A stretch of 64,000 nt of DNA. It comes from Ceratorhiza oryzae-sativae (Eukaryota; Basidiomycota; Agaricomycetes; Cantharellales; Ceratobasidiaceae). The notes beneath the pieces were generated by a model. It saw only the letters and a list, made by a program, of their open reading frames with translations, made no database searches and was not told where the DNA came from. The stretch lies in contig JARWMV010000006.1 of assembly GCA_030998015.1 (NCBI GenBank), forward strand, positions 186,001-250,000. Reading direction: 5' to 3'. Shown one piece after another: positions 1 to 10,756 of the stretch. Position numbers and translations under genes: made by a program. Every line of letters begins with the position of its first letter. The stretch's first letter is position 1.

Positions 1-1558
1 AGGGGGGTGAGAGCCAAGCTCTGCTTGCACAAACCAATTTTTGGAATTAAAATCTCTGTGGTTACAAGCAATCACACCAGACCATGACCTGGAACAACTC
101 ATTAGGGACGCTATCCCAGGGGACGAGCACCTGTCAAAAGTGCTAAAAGCCCTAGACAACAATGAAAAAGTCAAAAACTGGGAATGGGACAAAGGACTTT
201 TATGATACAAGGGCTGAATCTATGTCCCAAATAACAAAGAACTTTGCAAGCTGATCATTGAAAGCCATCATGACAACCCAGCTGCAGGACACCCAGGACA
301 GTTCAGAACATATGAATTGTTAAACCGCAAATATACATGGTCATCAATGAAAAAATTGGTCAACAAATATGTCACACATTGCGAATCCTGTATTAGGAAC
401 AAGCACAGCAACCAGGTTCCCCCAGGGCTTCTAAACCCAATACCAGCACTGGAAAAACCTTGGGAGGAAATTACCTATGATCTGATCACCAGGCTACCCC
501 TCTCAGAAGGGTTCGATGCTATATTTACAGTTGTGGACCGCCTGACAAAAATGGTCCACTTTATTCCATGTCAGTCAGAGGCCAGTGCCACAGATTGTGC
601 AAACTTGTTCCTAACCTATGTATGGAAACTCCATGGGTTACCATGAAAAACCATCTCAGACCGTGGTCCCAACTTCGCATCCAAATTCTTAAGGCACCTG
701 TACAAACGGCTGGATATAAAACCATCCTACTCCACAGCATACCACCCCCAAACAGATGGCCAGTCTGAAAGGGCTAACCAAGTAGTAGAAGGGTACCTGA
801 GACACTACATATCAGATTGGCAGGACAACTGGGTCTCACTCGTACCTCTGGCTGAATTTGCCTACAATAATGGTGTCAATGCCTCAACTGGCAAATCACT
901 GTTCTTTGCAAACTATGGTTTCCATCCAAGACTGGCAGTTGGGGACAAGGAGGAACAAGAATTCCCCTTAGCAGACAATCATGCAGAATGGCTTCAAAAG
1001 GGCCATGACGAACTCAAGGCTGCTCTGGAATTAGCAAACCAGAGGACCAAAGAATACTATGATTGTAAGCATTGGACCCCAGAAGCCATCAAGGTGGGAG
1101 ACAAAGTCTGGCTCGACACCAAGAACATACACACACAACAGGCCTCCAGGAAATTGGCCCACAAGAGAGTTGGACCATTCAAGGTGGTAGCACAACATGG
1201 CACTCACACCTTCAAACTGGACTTGCCAGTAACCATGAAAATACACCCAGTATTTCATGTTTTGCTCCTGACCAAACATAAAGACAATCCCTATGGATGT
1301 CAAGCTCCCCCACCTCCACCTGTGGTAACTCCAGAAGGAGAAGAAGAATTTGAAATAGAGCAGATCATAAAGTCACGATACAACAAAAGGTCTAACACCT
1401 TCAAATACTATGTCAAATGGCTTGGCTATGACAAGCAACAATGGTTAACTTACGATGACCTGGTGAATGCACCAGAACTCATTGCTGACTATGTCAAGTC
1501 ACATCCAAAGGCATCCCAGGACCCCTGTGCCTTGAAGGGGGGAAGTGTCACAAACTGA
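1..1558 (+). mobile_element. Decayed Ty3/gypsy chromovirus-type pol 3' end (integrase plus chromodomain)
   Basis: Conceptual translation gives the integrase of an LTR retrotransposon. A zinc-binding HHCC region (ESHHD, then HCESC near 317-400) is followed by the DDE core: an Asp in YDLITRLP and in FTVVDRLTKM, an Asp in SDRGPNF, and a Glu in HPQTDGQSERANQ. The last 150 codons (1094-1558) end in a chromodomain (IEQIIKSRYNKR, then YYVKWLGYD), the mark of chromoviruses. The reading frame is broken: in-frame TGA codons lie near 204, 214 and 644, and each could arise from TGG or CGA by one transition. The element enters from the left edge, so gag, protease and reverse transcriptase are outside the window. 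It is certainly an inactive copy. Confidence 0.9.
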
Positions 1559-1700
1559 CACACATATATCCACTCTACAATATTTTCTCAATTTATTACA
1601 TTTTATGAGACCATCTTCAAAACATACCTGCCTTTTATGGTATATCTGTGTCATGTGATTCAGGGGATGTTCCAGACTGATAACTAGAGGTGCTGTGCCA
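1531..1700 (+). repeat. Polypurine tract and start of 3' LTR
   Basis: A purine run (GAAGGGGGGAAG) lies just before TGTCACAAACTGACAC at 1546. This is the usual order of polypurine tract followed by a TG-starting LTR directly after pol. TGTCA..TGACA also forms a short inverted repeat. The LTR's 3' end could not be fixed because no second LTR is present to compare. Confidence 0.55.
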
Positions 1701-1870
1701 GGCTCCTGCAGCCAGAACTTGCCAGAATTCTGGCTAAAATTCCAGCGAATTCCGGCATGCCAGTTGCCAGTGCAGGTGCCAGAATAGCCTCAAGGGTGCC
1801 AGAGTCCTAGGCGGAGTCCTGCAGTACTGGCATACCTGCATACCTGCATACCTGAATACTGGCACATTGT
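1685..1870. repeat. GCCAG/CTGGC-rich module with tandem ATACCTGC units
   Basis: This segment is dense in CCAG, CTGG and CCAGAATTCTGG-type palindromic words, and has three tandem ATACCTGC units near 1830-1850. The same vocabulary returns at 2935-3115, so both probably come from one LTR family or minisatellite-bearing element. Confidence 0.5.
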
Positions 1871-2934
1871 CACCTGTACACGACCACCACGGATTGCATA
1901 TATTAAGCACTCATAAAATGCGCAAAATTCAGCGGATCAAATTGTACTTTACTTGATTACAAACGGTTAAGAAATGAGCAGTATCGGTGCAGAATCGTCT
2001 AAGAAAAATATTCAGGGGGATGCGCAGATGTTCAAGCTCGCTATCCTGAGCTCTAATTGGGGCGATATACATACTAATCGACTTGTCTCACTGAGAGGAA
2101 TCGAATGCACATATTTTCATAATAAACGAACGCTTTTATCGAAAGTTATCAGCGATATAAAGGGGGAAACCCCTGAACAGCACCACAAGCGCTAGTGAAA
2201 CCAGCCGTGCAAACCTCGCTCCCTTGCGCGGAGTCGATGCGCATTATCATAAGGACTCTATATACCAAAAACCAGCCTGATTGAAGGTGTTTTAGCTGGT
2301 GAAACTGGGGGAACAGCACCCCTGATGCTGAAAACCCCCTGAAATGTGCCATGGACACCCACACAGTGCTATTCTGGCTTTCTTAGTATCACAGACAGAT
2401 TCAGGGATGCTTATTGCCCTATCTCAGGTACCTGAAACATCTGGAACAAGCTTATAACATAAATTTCCGACCATGTGCAGTGATTCTGCTGGGTTGACAG
2501 TGAGGTTGCCTGCACACACCCCGGTTCATAGTTATCCAGTCAATGTATTTACTAGATATAATGTCAGTAGGGGTTTTTCAAGCTCAGGAGAAAGGCTAGC
2601 TGGTTGGATAAGCTTCAAACAGCTTTCTTTGTGGTGAAATAGCATGTGCGCATTTCCCAGAATATTTCCTGAGCATCAATTTGGAGCTAACTATGCGTTA
2701 TCGAATTTTTTGCGCGGAGCAAATGACATATCTGTGATCTCCTGATTTTTGCGCATTTAATGAGCTACTTTGCGAGAGATTGTGGTGAGGTTTATGGCCC
2801 TGGAAATGTTGGCCACAAAGACCCGAACAAAAGAACTGTGTAAAATTTGCCAGAATGAATTTCGTATGAAACGTGCTCTATATCATTGGAATGCTCTCTC
2901 TTCTGCGCATCTAATGAGCTATTACACAACTTGA
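1871..2934. other. No gene recognised; CpG-poor repeat-derived DNA
   Basis: Only short open frames occur here and none resembles a known protein. Composition (scarce CpG) matches the adjoining retroelement debris. The stretch lies between two copies of the GCCAG-rich module, as if it were an insertion in, or divergent interior of, an LTR. Confidence 0.4.
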
Positions 2935-3115
2935 TGTGGTGAGTTCTGACCATAGCCAGTTGCAGGAGTCCCGGGATTCTGGCATGCTCCTGCACCTGCC
3001 AGAATTCTGGCACAGACTCCGGCAACTGGCAAGCCAGTGCCAGTGCCAGTGCCAGAATGGCCAAAAAGCGCAGGAGTCCTGCAAAATTCTGGCACAGCTT
3101 CTCTACTGATAACCA
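2935..3115. repeat. Second GCCAG/CTGGC-rich module
   Basis: Contains GCCAGT tandem units (GCCAGTGCCAGTGCCAG near 3035) and CCAGAATTCTGGC palindromes. It resembles the block at 1685-1870. It lies immediately upstream of an LTR-like promoter segment. Confidence 0.5.
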
Positions 3116-3360
3116 AGATGTATTTCAACTCTGATGTGAAATTCCACAGCTCTGCAGTCGCTTCTACTGCTTCTATCTCTTATCAGTTGTGACTCACTGT
3201 ACAGACTTGTTTGTTATGATGTGGCTTGTACTATGTATATAAACTGGGTCAAGTTTGCAGAGGACTCCTCAAGAACTTGACCTCTCATCGAATACAAGTT
3301 CTTTCTTTACTTACTATTTTCCTCATTGCCTGACTTGTTGTTGTCGACACACCACAGTAG
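3116..3360 (+). promoter_or_regulatory. LTR-like promoter and leader segment
   Basis: A TATA-like word (TATGTATATAAAC near 3232) is followed by a pyrimidine-rich leader (CTTTCTTTACTTAC) and a terminal CGACACACCACA. This is what the U3/R/U5 boundary of an LTR looks like. No primer-binding site is evident after it, so a solo or truncated LTR is likely. Confidence 0.35.
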
Positions 3361-4119
3361 TCCTTTGCAGCAGTTCTTGCTGCTTTCACACTGCAGGTAT
3401 CTGCCAGTTACTGTGGGTTACCTGCCTGGTTACTGTTATGGATCACTAACACTCTCCTATTATTTTAGTCTGCTCTGCCAACCTCAAGTGATGCCTCTGT
3501 AATTAATTTGTGAAATACTTGAATTTGTATGCACTCCAAATTGTACTATTTCCAGTTCCATTAAATAGTAAAAATTTCCTGCTTTCCAACACATATTTTA
3601 TTAAGTTTTTACACAAAGATTTCAGAGAGATACAGAGGTTGCAATATTTCCTCTTATCAAGAGATATTGATTACAACATCACACTGCTCATATCTCAGCA
3701 ACCACTTATGCTATCAAAGCAATCTTATGCCCTATTGATAGCTAATCTTTGGCAGTATCTGCTACCCAAAGATTGTTGCAATCCACCAGATCCTTGCACC
3801 AGAATGGTCTGAAGATCATTAGAATCTTACTGGACCATCAATCAAGACCTAATGACTCCAGTGAGTCAGGAGAGCCTTCCAAATTGATCCAGAAGCTTCT
3901 CTGACTCACTTTATGACTCCCTGAGATGTAGCCTCTGTTCATTACATGTATATACTATGATAATATGATCTACAAGCCAATAGCAGGTCTCAGATGCATC
4001 AATGCCTTCAATCCACACCCTGTCTTTACTCTCTTATCCTATACTGGGCTAGGGTGTACCCCAAGTATAGCAGTACCCTCTTTTGATGATTGCAGTGGCA
4101 TGCATGTATCTATTTGGCT
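3361..4119. other. No gene recognised; CpG-poor DNA
   Basis: A 100-codon open frame at 3510-3812 has no recognisable motif. Its composition is that of the repeat block, so it is not called a gene. Confidence 0.35.
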
Positions 4120-4340
4120 CTGGAATGCCCTCCTCAGGGTATAAAAGGACCTCCTCTGAGGCCCTTCCAGACCACCTCCCACTCTTACTCAACCCAGACC
4201 AGTTATTGGTTTCTTTTCTCCTTCTATTTCTCTTGTCTGTGTGTGATTTCTTATATAACTAGTACTGAGGAATAAAGTACCATATTAGTTATATACTGTC
4301 TTATTCATTGTATCTTATATACAGAGATATATAAGGATAC
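4120..4340 (+). repeat. Possible second LTR (promoter, R and polyA-like signals)
   Basis: GGTATAAAAGGACC near 4138 is a good TATA box. It is followed by a C-rich leader, a pyrimidine tract (TTCTTTTCTCCTTCTATTTC), AATAAAG near 4271 and AT-rich sequence to about 4340. The order fits an LTR, but the ends are not defined and no primer-binding site follows. Confidence 0.35.
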
Positions 4341-5935
4341 AATATTGCCTGATTGAGCATGACATTAAGTACCAGCTATTAGAGGAAATCTAAGTACCTG
4401 TAGCTGAGGAAGTACACACATTAGGCAGCCCACCATCTATCCTATAAGCTATTGCTTAAGCCTAGTATTAAGATTAGTATCAGTTAGTCCAAGTGACTAG
4501 GGCTGAACTACATTTAAGATATCTAAGGGAACCTGACCATAGTAGTCTTGCTCTTTATACCTATAAATTAGTCAGTTTACACTGTGAAAGATTAAGACTA
4601 CCTTGAGTGTTACTTGATTGCATTGCAACTACTTTGAGCCTTCCTACTCTAGTCTAAGAATTATTGAGTATGATTAGTGTATACTAACATATCTACATTT
4701 GCTTAAGCTCTAGATATCCAAGTGTACCCTGACCCATAACAGTTACCTGTATGTTTTGGGCCTCACCTGTACCCACACCTGCACCTGGCAGCAGGTATTT
4801 GTGGGTATTTATACCCACAGAACACCAGTATACCCACTGCTGGTTTCTTGGGCAACATGCCTACCAATGAGCTGGGGCTCATTGAGAGAGCCCCAATGAG
4901 TCCCAATGAGACAAATAGATGCTGGTGCTCATTCCAAGAGCCCAGGTTTTCTCTGATGAAGCAGTGGGCAGTTTGGTGTTACAGCCATGTGGCTGGTTGT
5001 AACAAGCACCAAAGGTTTGTTTGAATCCCCAGATGTCATATAGCTCAGTAATTGGCCAACCAACGAGCTCATTGCTCTTGCTGCACAAGGGCATACTGAG
5101 TTGAGTAGCCCACCCACACACAGCCTCACAATCAGAATTTGCACAGGGCACATTACATGGGCTTGCTGCCCAGGGGCAACTTTAGGCATAGATCACCCAT
5201 TTCTCTTCATTGCAATCTGTTCTTTTTGCCATTTGATACCTTGTTGCTCAGTGAGTCTTTCCATCCCACTCTCACTCTGATTGAAACAGTACATTGCAAA
5301 TTATGACAAATTTTGCAGCTGCATATGGCCAAATTCAAAAGTTGTTGTATGTACAAAATATGTCTATCATTTTGTTCATGCAGACAGTGCAAGTCCAATG
5401 GTACATCAATTGTATGAAAATACCTACTATTTGGTGAGAAATAGCAGACCTTTCACCTGGGCTCCAAGTGTGCCACTTTTTCAAAAAGGTTTGGTCATGT
5501 GGAAAACAGTTTCTAAAATTGCAATAAACACCAAAGTTGTGCATATCATAAGTTCTATCATGTATAGTCATGCCTCAGGTTGTTCACCAAGGCCCCCTCA
5601 ACCCACAAATATAATTTACATGTACCAATTACCTATTGCCTTTCTTCAAGTTAGATCAACTGACTGTATTGTGGTCAATACTTCTGAGGCATCCTTTTTA
5701 ATCAAGGTACTCCTAATGAAAAACTCTAACAGCCCATCTGACACCAAACAAACACACATCAAAGGATGTGCTTGACACAACAACTCCTACACTCAGAGGT
5801 CATACGAGAACTTCATTGTAACTTTTATGCTGCAATACAACATATTAGGTTTGGTGTGGTTTACCAACCAATGTCATAGCTATTTTAGTTGACAACAGTT
5901 CAACAGCATTGCCTACTGTAGAATCTCACATTCAA
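4341..5935. other. CpG-depleted repeat-derived stretch
   Basis: The longest open frame here (5281-5775, 164 codons) and its antisense partners match no family I recognise and have repeat-like composition. CpG is very rare until about 5,935, where it becomes common within a few tens of bases. I see no gene. Confidence 0.5.
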
Positions 5936-6108
5936 AACGCTTATCATTAAACGAGCTTCACAAGGTTACACGGTATGAATAGATATAGCGCCATTGCAGC
6001 GTCCATCTCATCACTAGACCGCGATCATCCCCATACAGAGAGCAGATACATAATTCAACTCGAACTCGCACCTACCCGGCCCTTTGGCGAAGAAGCTACA
6101 ACGGAGAA

Positions 6109-6578
6109 CTAGTCGTCCTAGTGGCGAGGTGGTTAGTCTCGAGATAGGCCCTGGTTGGCCTCAACGCTCAGCTCACCATCTTTCCTTCCTTGAGCACGCA
6201 CGTGTAGCCCTTGCGGCAGCAGCGAATGACTCCGAATATATTCTTGAAGCAGTAGTACCTATCAAGTACACTGTAAGCATAAGATCACTCAGCTCCGAAA
6301 CACGCTACTCACCCAGTCGGGCAGCACCTGCGATTGCTGCAACACCAGCCACCGAGCGGGCAGCAAATGTCAGGGAAGTTGGGGCAGAAGCCGTAGCCTG
6401 TCGGGCAGTAGAGCTTATCGGCCTTGCCCAACGCTCCGCCGGGGCTAGAGATAGTATCTACCTCATCGGCTGGATCACGCTCTTGAAGGGCATTGGCAGG
6501 GATGGGCTCGGCCAGTGTCAACTGGAGAACGGAGAGAAGAGCGACGAGGAAGAAAGCGAGGAACTTGTTGAAACGCAT
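6109..6578 (-). CDS. Small secreted cysteine-rich protein, copy A
   Basis: Three exons (6578-6313, 6258-6177, 6117-6109) encode 118 aa. Residues 1-23 form a signal peptide (MRFNKFLAFFLVALLSVLQL, then an LA|E cleavage site). A short acidic pro-like segment follows, then a domain of 12 cysteines including four CC pairs (ICCPLGGWCC, RRCC, RCC). The pattern recalls granulin/epithelin or effector-type knottins, but the spacing is not the granulin consensus. Both introns have GT-AG ends and the last exon codes only Asp-Asp-stop. The gene is head-to-head with a paralogue starting at 8492, whose exon sizes (266, 82, 9) are identical. A TATA-like box lies at 6630-6639 on this strand. A secreted role outside the cell is inferred; the precise function is unknown. 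Confidence 0.85.
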
Positions 6579-8491
6579 CGTAGAGCAATCGTTAGCGGTG
6601 AGCTGATGTCGATTCCGCTGGAGGTGCAGCCCTTTTATTCTAAGAGAGTACATTTGGTGGGCAAACTCGGCGTTACTCAGAATGAAGACTCCGCGAGAGC
6701 TCCGGAGAGGATACCAATTGTGTGTGTTACGCCGACTATATGCGTCCTTTTGCCGCCCTCGAGGGCGAAAGACTTAATAATATTCCGCTCAGATGGTCAT
6801 TGTGTCGATCTGCATGCTGAAGCACCTTCCAAATAAGGGGTTCCGGGCGCTAAATAACGCAGTGCATTCCAGTTCGTGAGTCCTGTTGCTTGCTCGGATC
6901 CCACGGGGGGGGGGGTCCTAGCTATGTCTCATAGCATCCAATCTACTCTATACGCTCAACGGGAACAAAAAGTCAAATTTTCAGTTACTGCTACAAGTGG
7001 GGGTATCAAATCTCGTGTAAGACAGGCTCTAAAAACTCCAATTATGTAGGGTAGCAGCTTCACTTACCAACAGAAAAATATAATTTGCGTATTTATTCGG
7101 TTATCCACAACTCGTGGCTACCCTACGCACCGCCGCTTGCTGAATCAAGCACTAGTCTTCTTGAATGTGCGTGGGGCCGGGGTTACCGTGTTTAGTACTC
7201 AATTGTGGGATTGGTCAAGTGATTGCTCACAACACCAGTCCCTGGCTTTTGCTTGACGGATGATCGTGGTGTTACGCCTCGAGAACGACTTCGCTCCGGA
7301 TGTTTTCATGCCTCTACTTTGAACACGCTACCAATGCGTATCCTGAAAACGCCGGAGTTTGTATACAGCGGCTTGGCCTAAGGCTGCCTTACAAACCAGG
7401 AGTTCTTTAGTAACTGTGGGTTTCAATCAAGTATCGAATAGCTATTCGTATGATCGGATGGTCTGACGCCTCGGTGATTTCCAAGATTAGGCATAACGCT
7501 GTTCAACGTTCCTGGGTGTATGCCAAGAAAGATTGTGTCTCTTCGATGTGAAATCCTCGGTGACCCCGTGCTAGCCTGATGGTTCTAGCACTTGAACTAC
7601 CACTAACATATTCATTCAACAGCATATGACCTTAGAATATTTCCATGTTACATCCAACGAGTCGGGGCTTTCCCACCTCGAACCGTCTTCCTGAGATATT
7701 CAAAGTATCTAGGCCTGAGTAACACTGCAGCTTAGAGCATAAATTGAGTATTTCACCGCTAAATGTATTCTAGATGGCGATGCGCCAAGGAGTGGGGAAT
7801 GCTTGGCGTTGCAGCTAACACGAACAAGGAGCCCGGCAGACCTCTTAGTTTAGTTAGAACCTCACAGCTTTGAGCCCCAACCCCTGGCTGGCTGCCAGAA
7901 ATATGTGGGATAATTTAGTGCACGACGACGCAGATATAAACTGCGGAGTCATTTATTTGGATGTCAACGGTCTTCAACAGTAGCCAAACCCCGATTTAGA
8001 GAATCTATAATGCCCCCACCTTTCTGCCATTGGCCCAGTTCGCCATGAGGCGAGGATGGACAAACGGTGTTACTGGTTAGTCAAGAAGTGACAGGTAATC
8101 CACGCTTCACGGCCCTGCCAAGTCTCGCCCCAGTCACCGAGTCTTGGCAACTGAAATATTTGATCAGGGGCTCCAATCACCATGCACTCGATTTTGACGC
8201 CCGCATCTCATAAACCCGAATCCCCGAGGTGCGAGGTCTTTATTTAGAAGGTGCTTCTGCCCGAACGAGGATATCTTGACCTTATTTCGATCGAACCTTT
8301 TCGGTTCTTGACATTTTGAGCGGTATGCTAACCCACGTAGTCGACGAAACGAGCGAACATGCCCCTGGGCGCTCTTGAAGCTCTCGACTCACAGGGCGTC
8401 GGGCTCGAGCGCCAACTGTGTTCTCTTCGAATAAAAAGGGCCGCATCTCCAGTCCAATTGACATCAGCTCACCGCTAACGATTGCTCTACG
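6579..8491. promoter_or_regulatory. Divergent intergenic region between the two cysteine-rich genes
   Basis: About 250 bp upstream of each start are similar in mirror orientation: both have AATAAAAGGG-type TATA boxes (6630-6639 minus, 8429-8440 plus), a shared AGCTCACCGCTAACGATTG leader just before ATG, and a common TTATTT..AAGGTGCTTC word further out. The middle (about 6,850-8,220) shows no gene. A G-run lies at 6904-6915. Confidence 0.6.
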
Positions 8492-8962
8492 ATGCGTTTC
8501 AACAAGTTCCTCGCTTTCTTCCTCGTCGCTCTTCTCTCAGTTCTCCAGTTGACGCTGGCCGAGCCCATCCCTGCCAATGGCCTTGAAGAGCGTGCTCCAG
8601 CTGAGGAGATGGATACTTTCTCTGGCTCCAGCGGGGCGTTGGGCAAGGCTGAGAAGCTTGTCTGCCCGCGGAGCTATGGCCTCTGCCGCAACGACCCCGG
8701 CATTTGCTGCCCGCTTGGTGGCTGGTGCTGCGGCAACCGCAGGTGCTGCAGGACTGGGTGAGTAGCGCGTCTCGGAGCTGAGTGATATTATGCTTACAGT
8801 GTACTTGATAGGTACTACTGCTTCAAGAATATATTCGGAGTCATTCGCTGCTGCCGCAAGGGCTACACGTGCGTGCTCAAGGAAGGAAAAATGGTGAGTT
8901 GGACACTGACTATTGAGACCGAATGTTGAGACTGAAAGCCTCGCGAATTCCAGGACGACTAG
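8492..8962 (+). CDS. Small secreted cysteine-rich protein, copy B
   Basis: Exons 8492-8757, 8812-8893 and 8954-8962 encode 118 aa. The signal peptide and the next few residues (to EPIPAN) are the same as in copy A, and all 12 cysteines are kept. Between residues 30 and 89 the two proteins differ at about 19 positions. Exon 2 differs by one silent base and intron 1 by about three bases. The start is fixed by the signal peptide and the conserved leader. Like copy A it should be exported and disulfide-rich; whether it acts on hosts, microbes or the wall cannot be told from sequence. Confidence 0.87.
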
Positions 8963-9854
8963 CTGCGTAGTGTGGGACCATCGCCAAAAAGGTGAATCGC
9001 AGTCTCCGAGAGCTCAATTATATATTTAATAATCTCATCTAGTTGGTGGGGTGTGCATGGTCTAGTTTACGAGATGAACTGAACAGTGGAAATGTGTCCC
9101 TTATTGTAAACATGTGATGCTGAATAAACGATAGTTACGAGATTCAAAAGGCCAGAGGCAGCCATTGAATTTAGCTCCGAAATAAGCATTTCTTTAAAAT
9201 CGATAAAACCTTCTGCGTTAATACCAACAAGGATGCTAGCTATTGTTTGGCCGGGTTATATTGAGAAGTGGATGTTATTTCAACATAATACATCGGTCCC
9301 ATGGACTTCAGATTCCCCATGATGATAAAGGATGTATATTAAAATGGATGGTACTCCTTCCTAAACCCCGGTCGGCCATTGCATATCGCACCAACTAACC
9401 GTCCGTATCAGCACCCGACCACGCGACTAGGTCAACGATAGACGGGTCATGGCTCAAAGTGTGGCCTCGTGTAATGAATGGACTTGCGCCCACTCGCCTT
9501 CGAATGCAATGCGTGCTGAATCGCCATGAGTTGCTCGCGCAGCTGTTTCCGCCGTAATCCATAAGGGCGTTTTGTACGTTGATGGTCCAAATCCGATTGC
9601 TTTGTCGGTAATTTTGTCCTGTGGAGCAAGTTTGTATCGATTATTGCGACGTCGGGACTCGAGCGAGAAAAGCAGAGCCTGTATCTTGTACCCCAGTGGG
9701 GCAAAAGCCTGTTCCTAACGGGTTCCAGCGACGTCGAGGTATTTGATTCCAGAGAGTCCAACATGAATAATTGACATGATGGTGGAGAGTTAAACGGCTC
9801 TTTACGTTTCAGCTGGGTTGGGCTGGTTTTTGATGGCAGATATCCGGTTCCGTG
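8963..9854. other. No gene recognised
   Basis: Holds the 3' flank of the cysteine-rich gene. A 141-codon minus-strand open frame at 9447-9872 runs into the repeat at 9855 and has no recognisable domain, so it is not called. Confidence 0.4.
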
Positions 9855-10054
9855 TGTTGAATTTACAATCATATCCGTTCATGTATACGGTGTGTTTGTG
9901 TTTGTGTACTCACGTCCGATATCATGTGCCCCCCCAGTGAAAAAATTCTCTCCTTAGTTCTCTACCTTCGTAGTTGAGCTAAGGTATAGTTTTTCCTGCT
10001 TTTTCTCATGTATTTACTTTCTCACTGTGCCTCGCAGTACAATTTGTATCTTAG
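9855..10054. repeat. Dispersed repeat, copy 1
   Basis: Begins TGTTGAATTTACAATCATAT and ends near TTTGTATCTTAG. The same landmarks in the same order are at 63738-63950: a C-run, GATATCATG, TTCTCTACCTTCGTAGTTGA, TTTCTCATGTAT and CAGTACAATTTGTATC. The core TACCTTCG..CTAAGGTA is an imperfect palindrome. No coding capacity. Probably the end of a transposon or a non-autonomous element. Confidence 0.8.
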
Positions 10055-10078
10055 TGAGACCGTGTACTCATAGTGCAC

Positions 10079-10309
10079 TGGATGACTTCCCGTAAGCGCT
10101 AAAGCCAGGCTAAGCTTTCCTAAGGCGATTTTGAGACAGCGAAATCTGGGGGAAACTGCCTCGAATCATATTTTTGAAGCTCATTCATGCCAAAGGAGAG
10201 AATTATGAGTCTCAGGATTACATATCCTTCGCATATATTGATGCAAGGCCCCTCTAAAAGTGATTTAGGATAGCTTAGCTTAGCCTTGAAACTTACGGGA
10301 AGTCATCCA
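10079..10309. mobile_element. MITE-like element with about 54-bp terminal inverted repeats
   Basis: The left end (TGGATGACTTCCCGTAAG, then GGCTAAGC and TCCTAA words) is repeated inverted at the right end, CTTACGGGAAGTCATCCA finishing at 10309. The outer 18 bp match exactly and about 54 bp align imperfectly. Length is 231 bp with no open frame. A target-site duplication is not clear. It sits directly after copy 1 of the dispersed repeat. Confidence 0.8.
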
Positions 10310-10756
10310 CTAAGCTGATGGCGGGTGGAGTATTGGCAGCGCACAAGAATAGTCCCCTACCGTATGGAGCAGATGCAGAACATTAGTCACCCCAACACCC
10401 ATATTCTAAACACAAACCTCATTTACGTTGGAGATACCCAGCATGGATTCATACCACTTGCAATCAACCCGAACAAAACGGTCGTGAGCGATGCTTGTGG
10501 CAAGCACGCGGTTATGTGGCTGTCAATATACGCTTGGACGTAACCACCTTTATGTTATTATTACATTCACCACACGACTTTCAGTTGCCATAGGTCCTAT
10601 ATTGATACAATGAATCATTAAGTCACCGCCTGCATGGCATATAACCACAGAAACGACTTGTCGTATGTCGACGTGGGTATCTTGCCCTTTGTCGATCTAA
10701 AATCTACTCGCATCGAGTCCAGATAGAATGCAAGCTCCCAACCGAGACTGTCATTC
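10310..10756. other. No gene recognised
   Basis: A 72-codon open frame at 10325-10543 lacks any motif or splice context. Nothing supported. Confidence 0.35.

Noticed and set aside
5281..5775. 164-codon plus-strand open frame as a gene
   Set aside because: It sits in CpG-depleted repeat DNA, has no recognisable motif, and other frames are also open there.
6084..6836. 250-codon plus-strand open frame
   Set aside because: It is the antisense of the cysteine-rich gene copy A, whose splice sites, signal peptide and paralogue are far stronger evidence.
8660..8760. Calling the cysteine-rich peptides granulins or chitin-binding hevein domains
   Set aside because: Cysteine number resembles granulin but spacing does not match, and hevein's pattern is absent.
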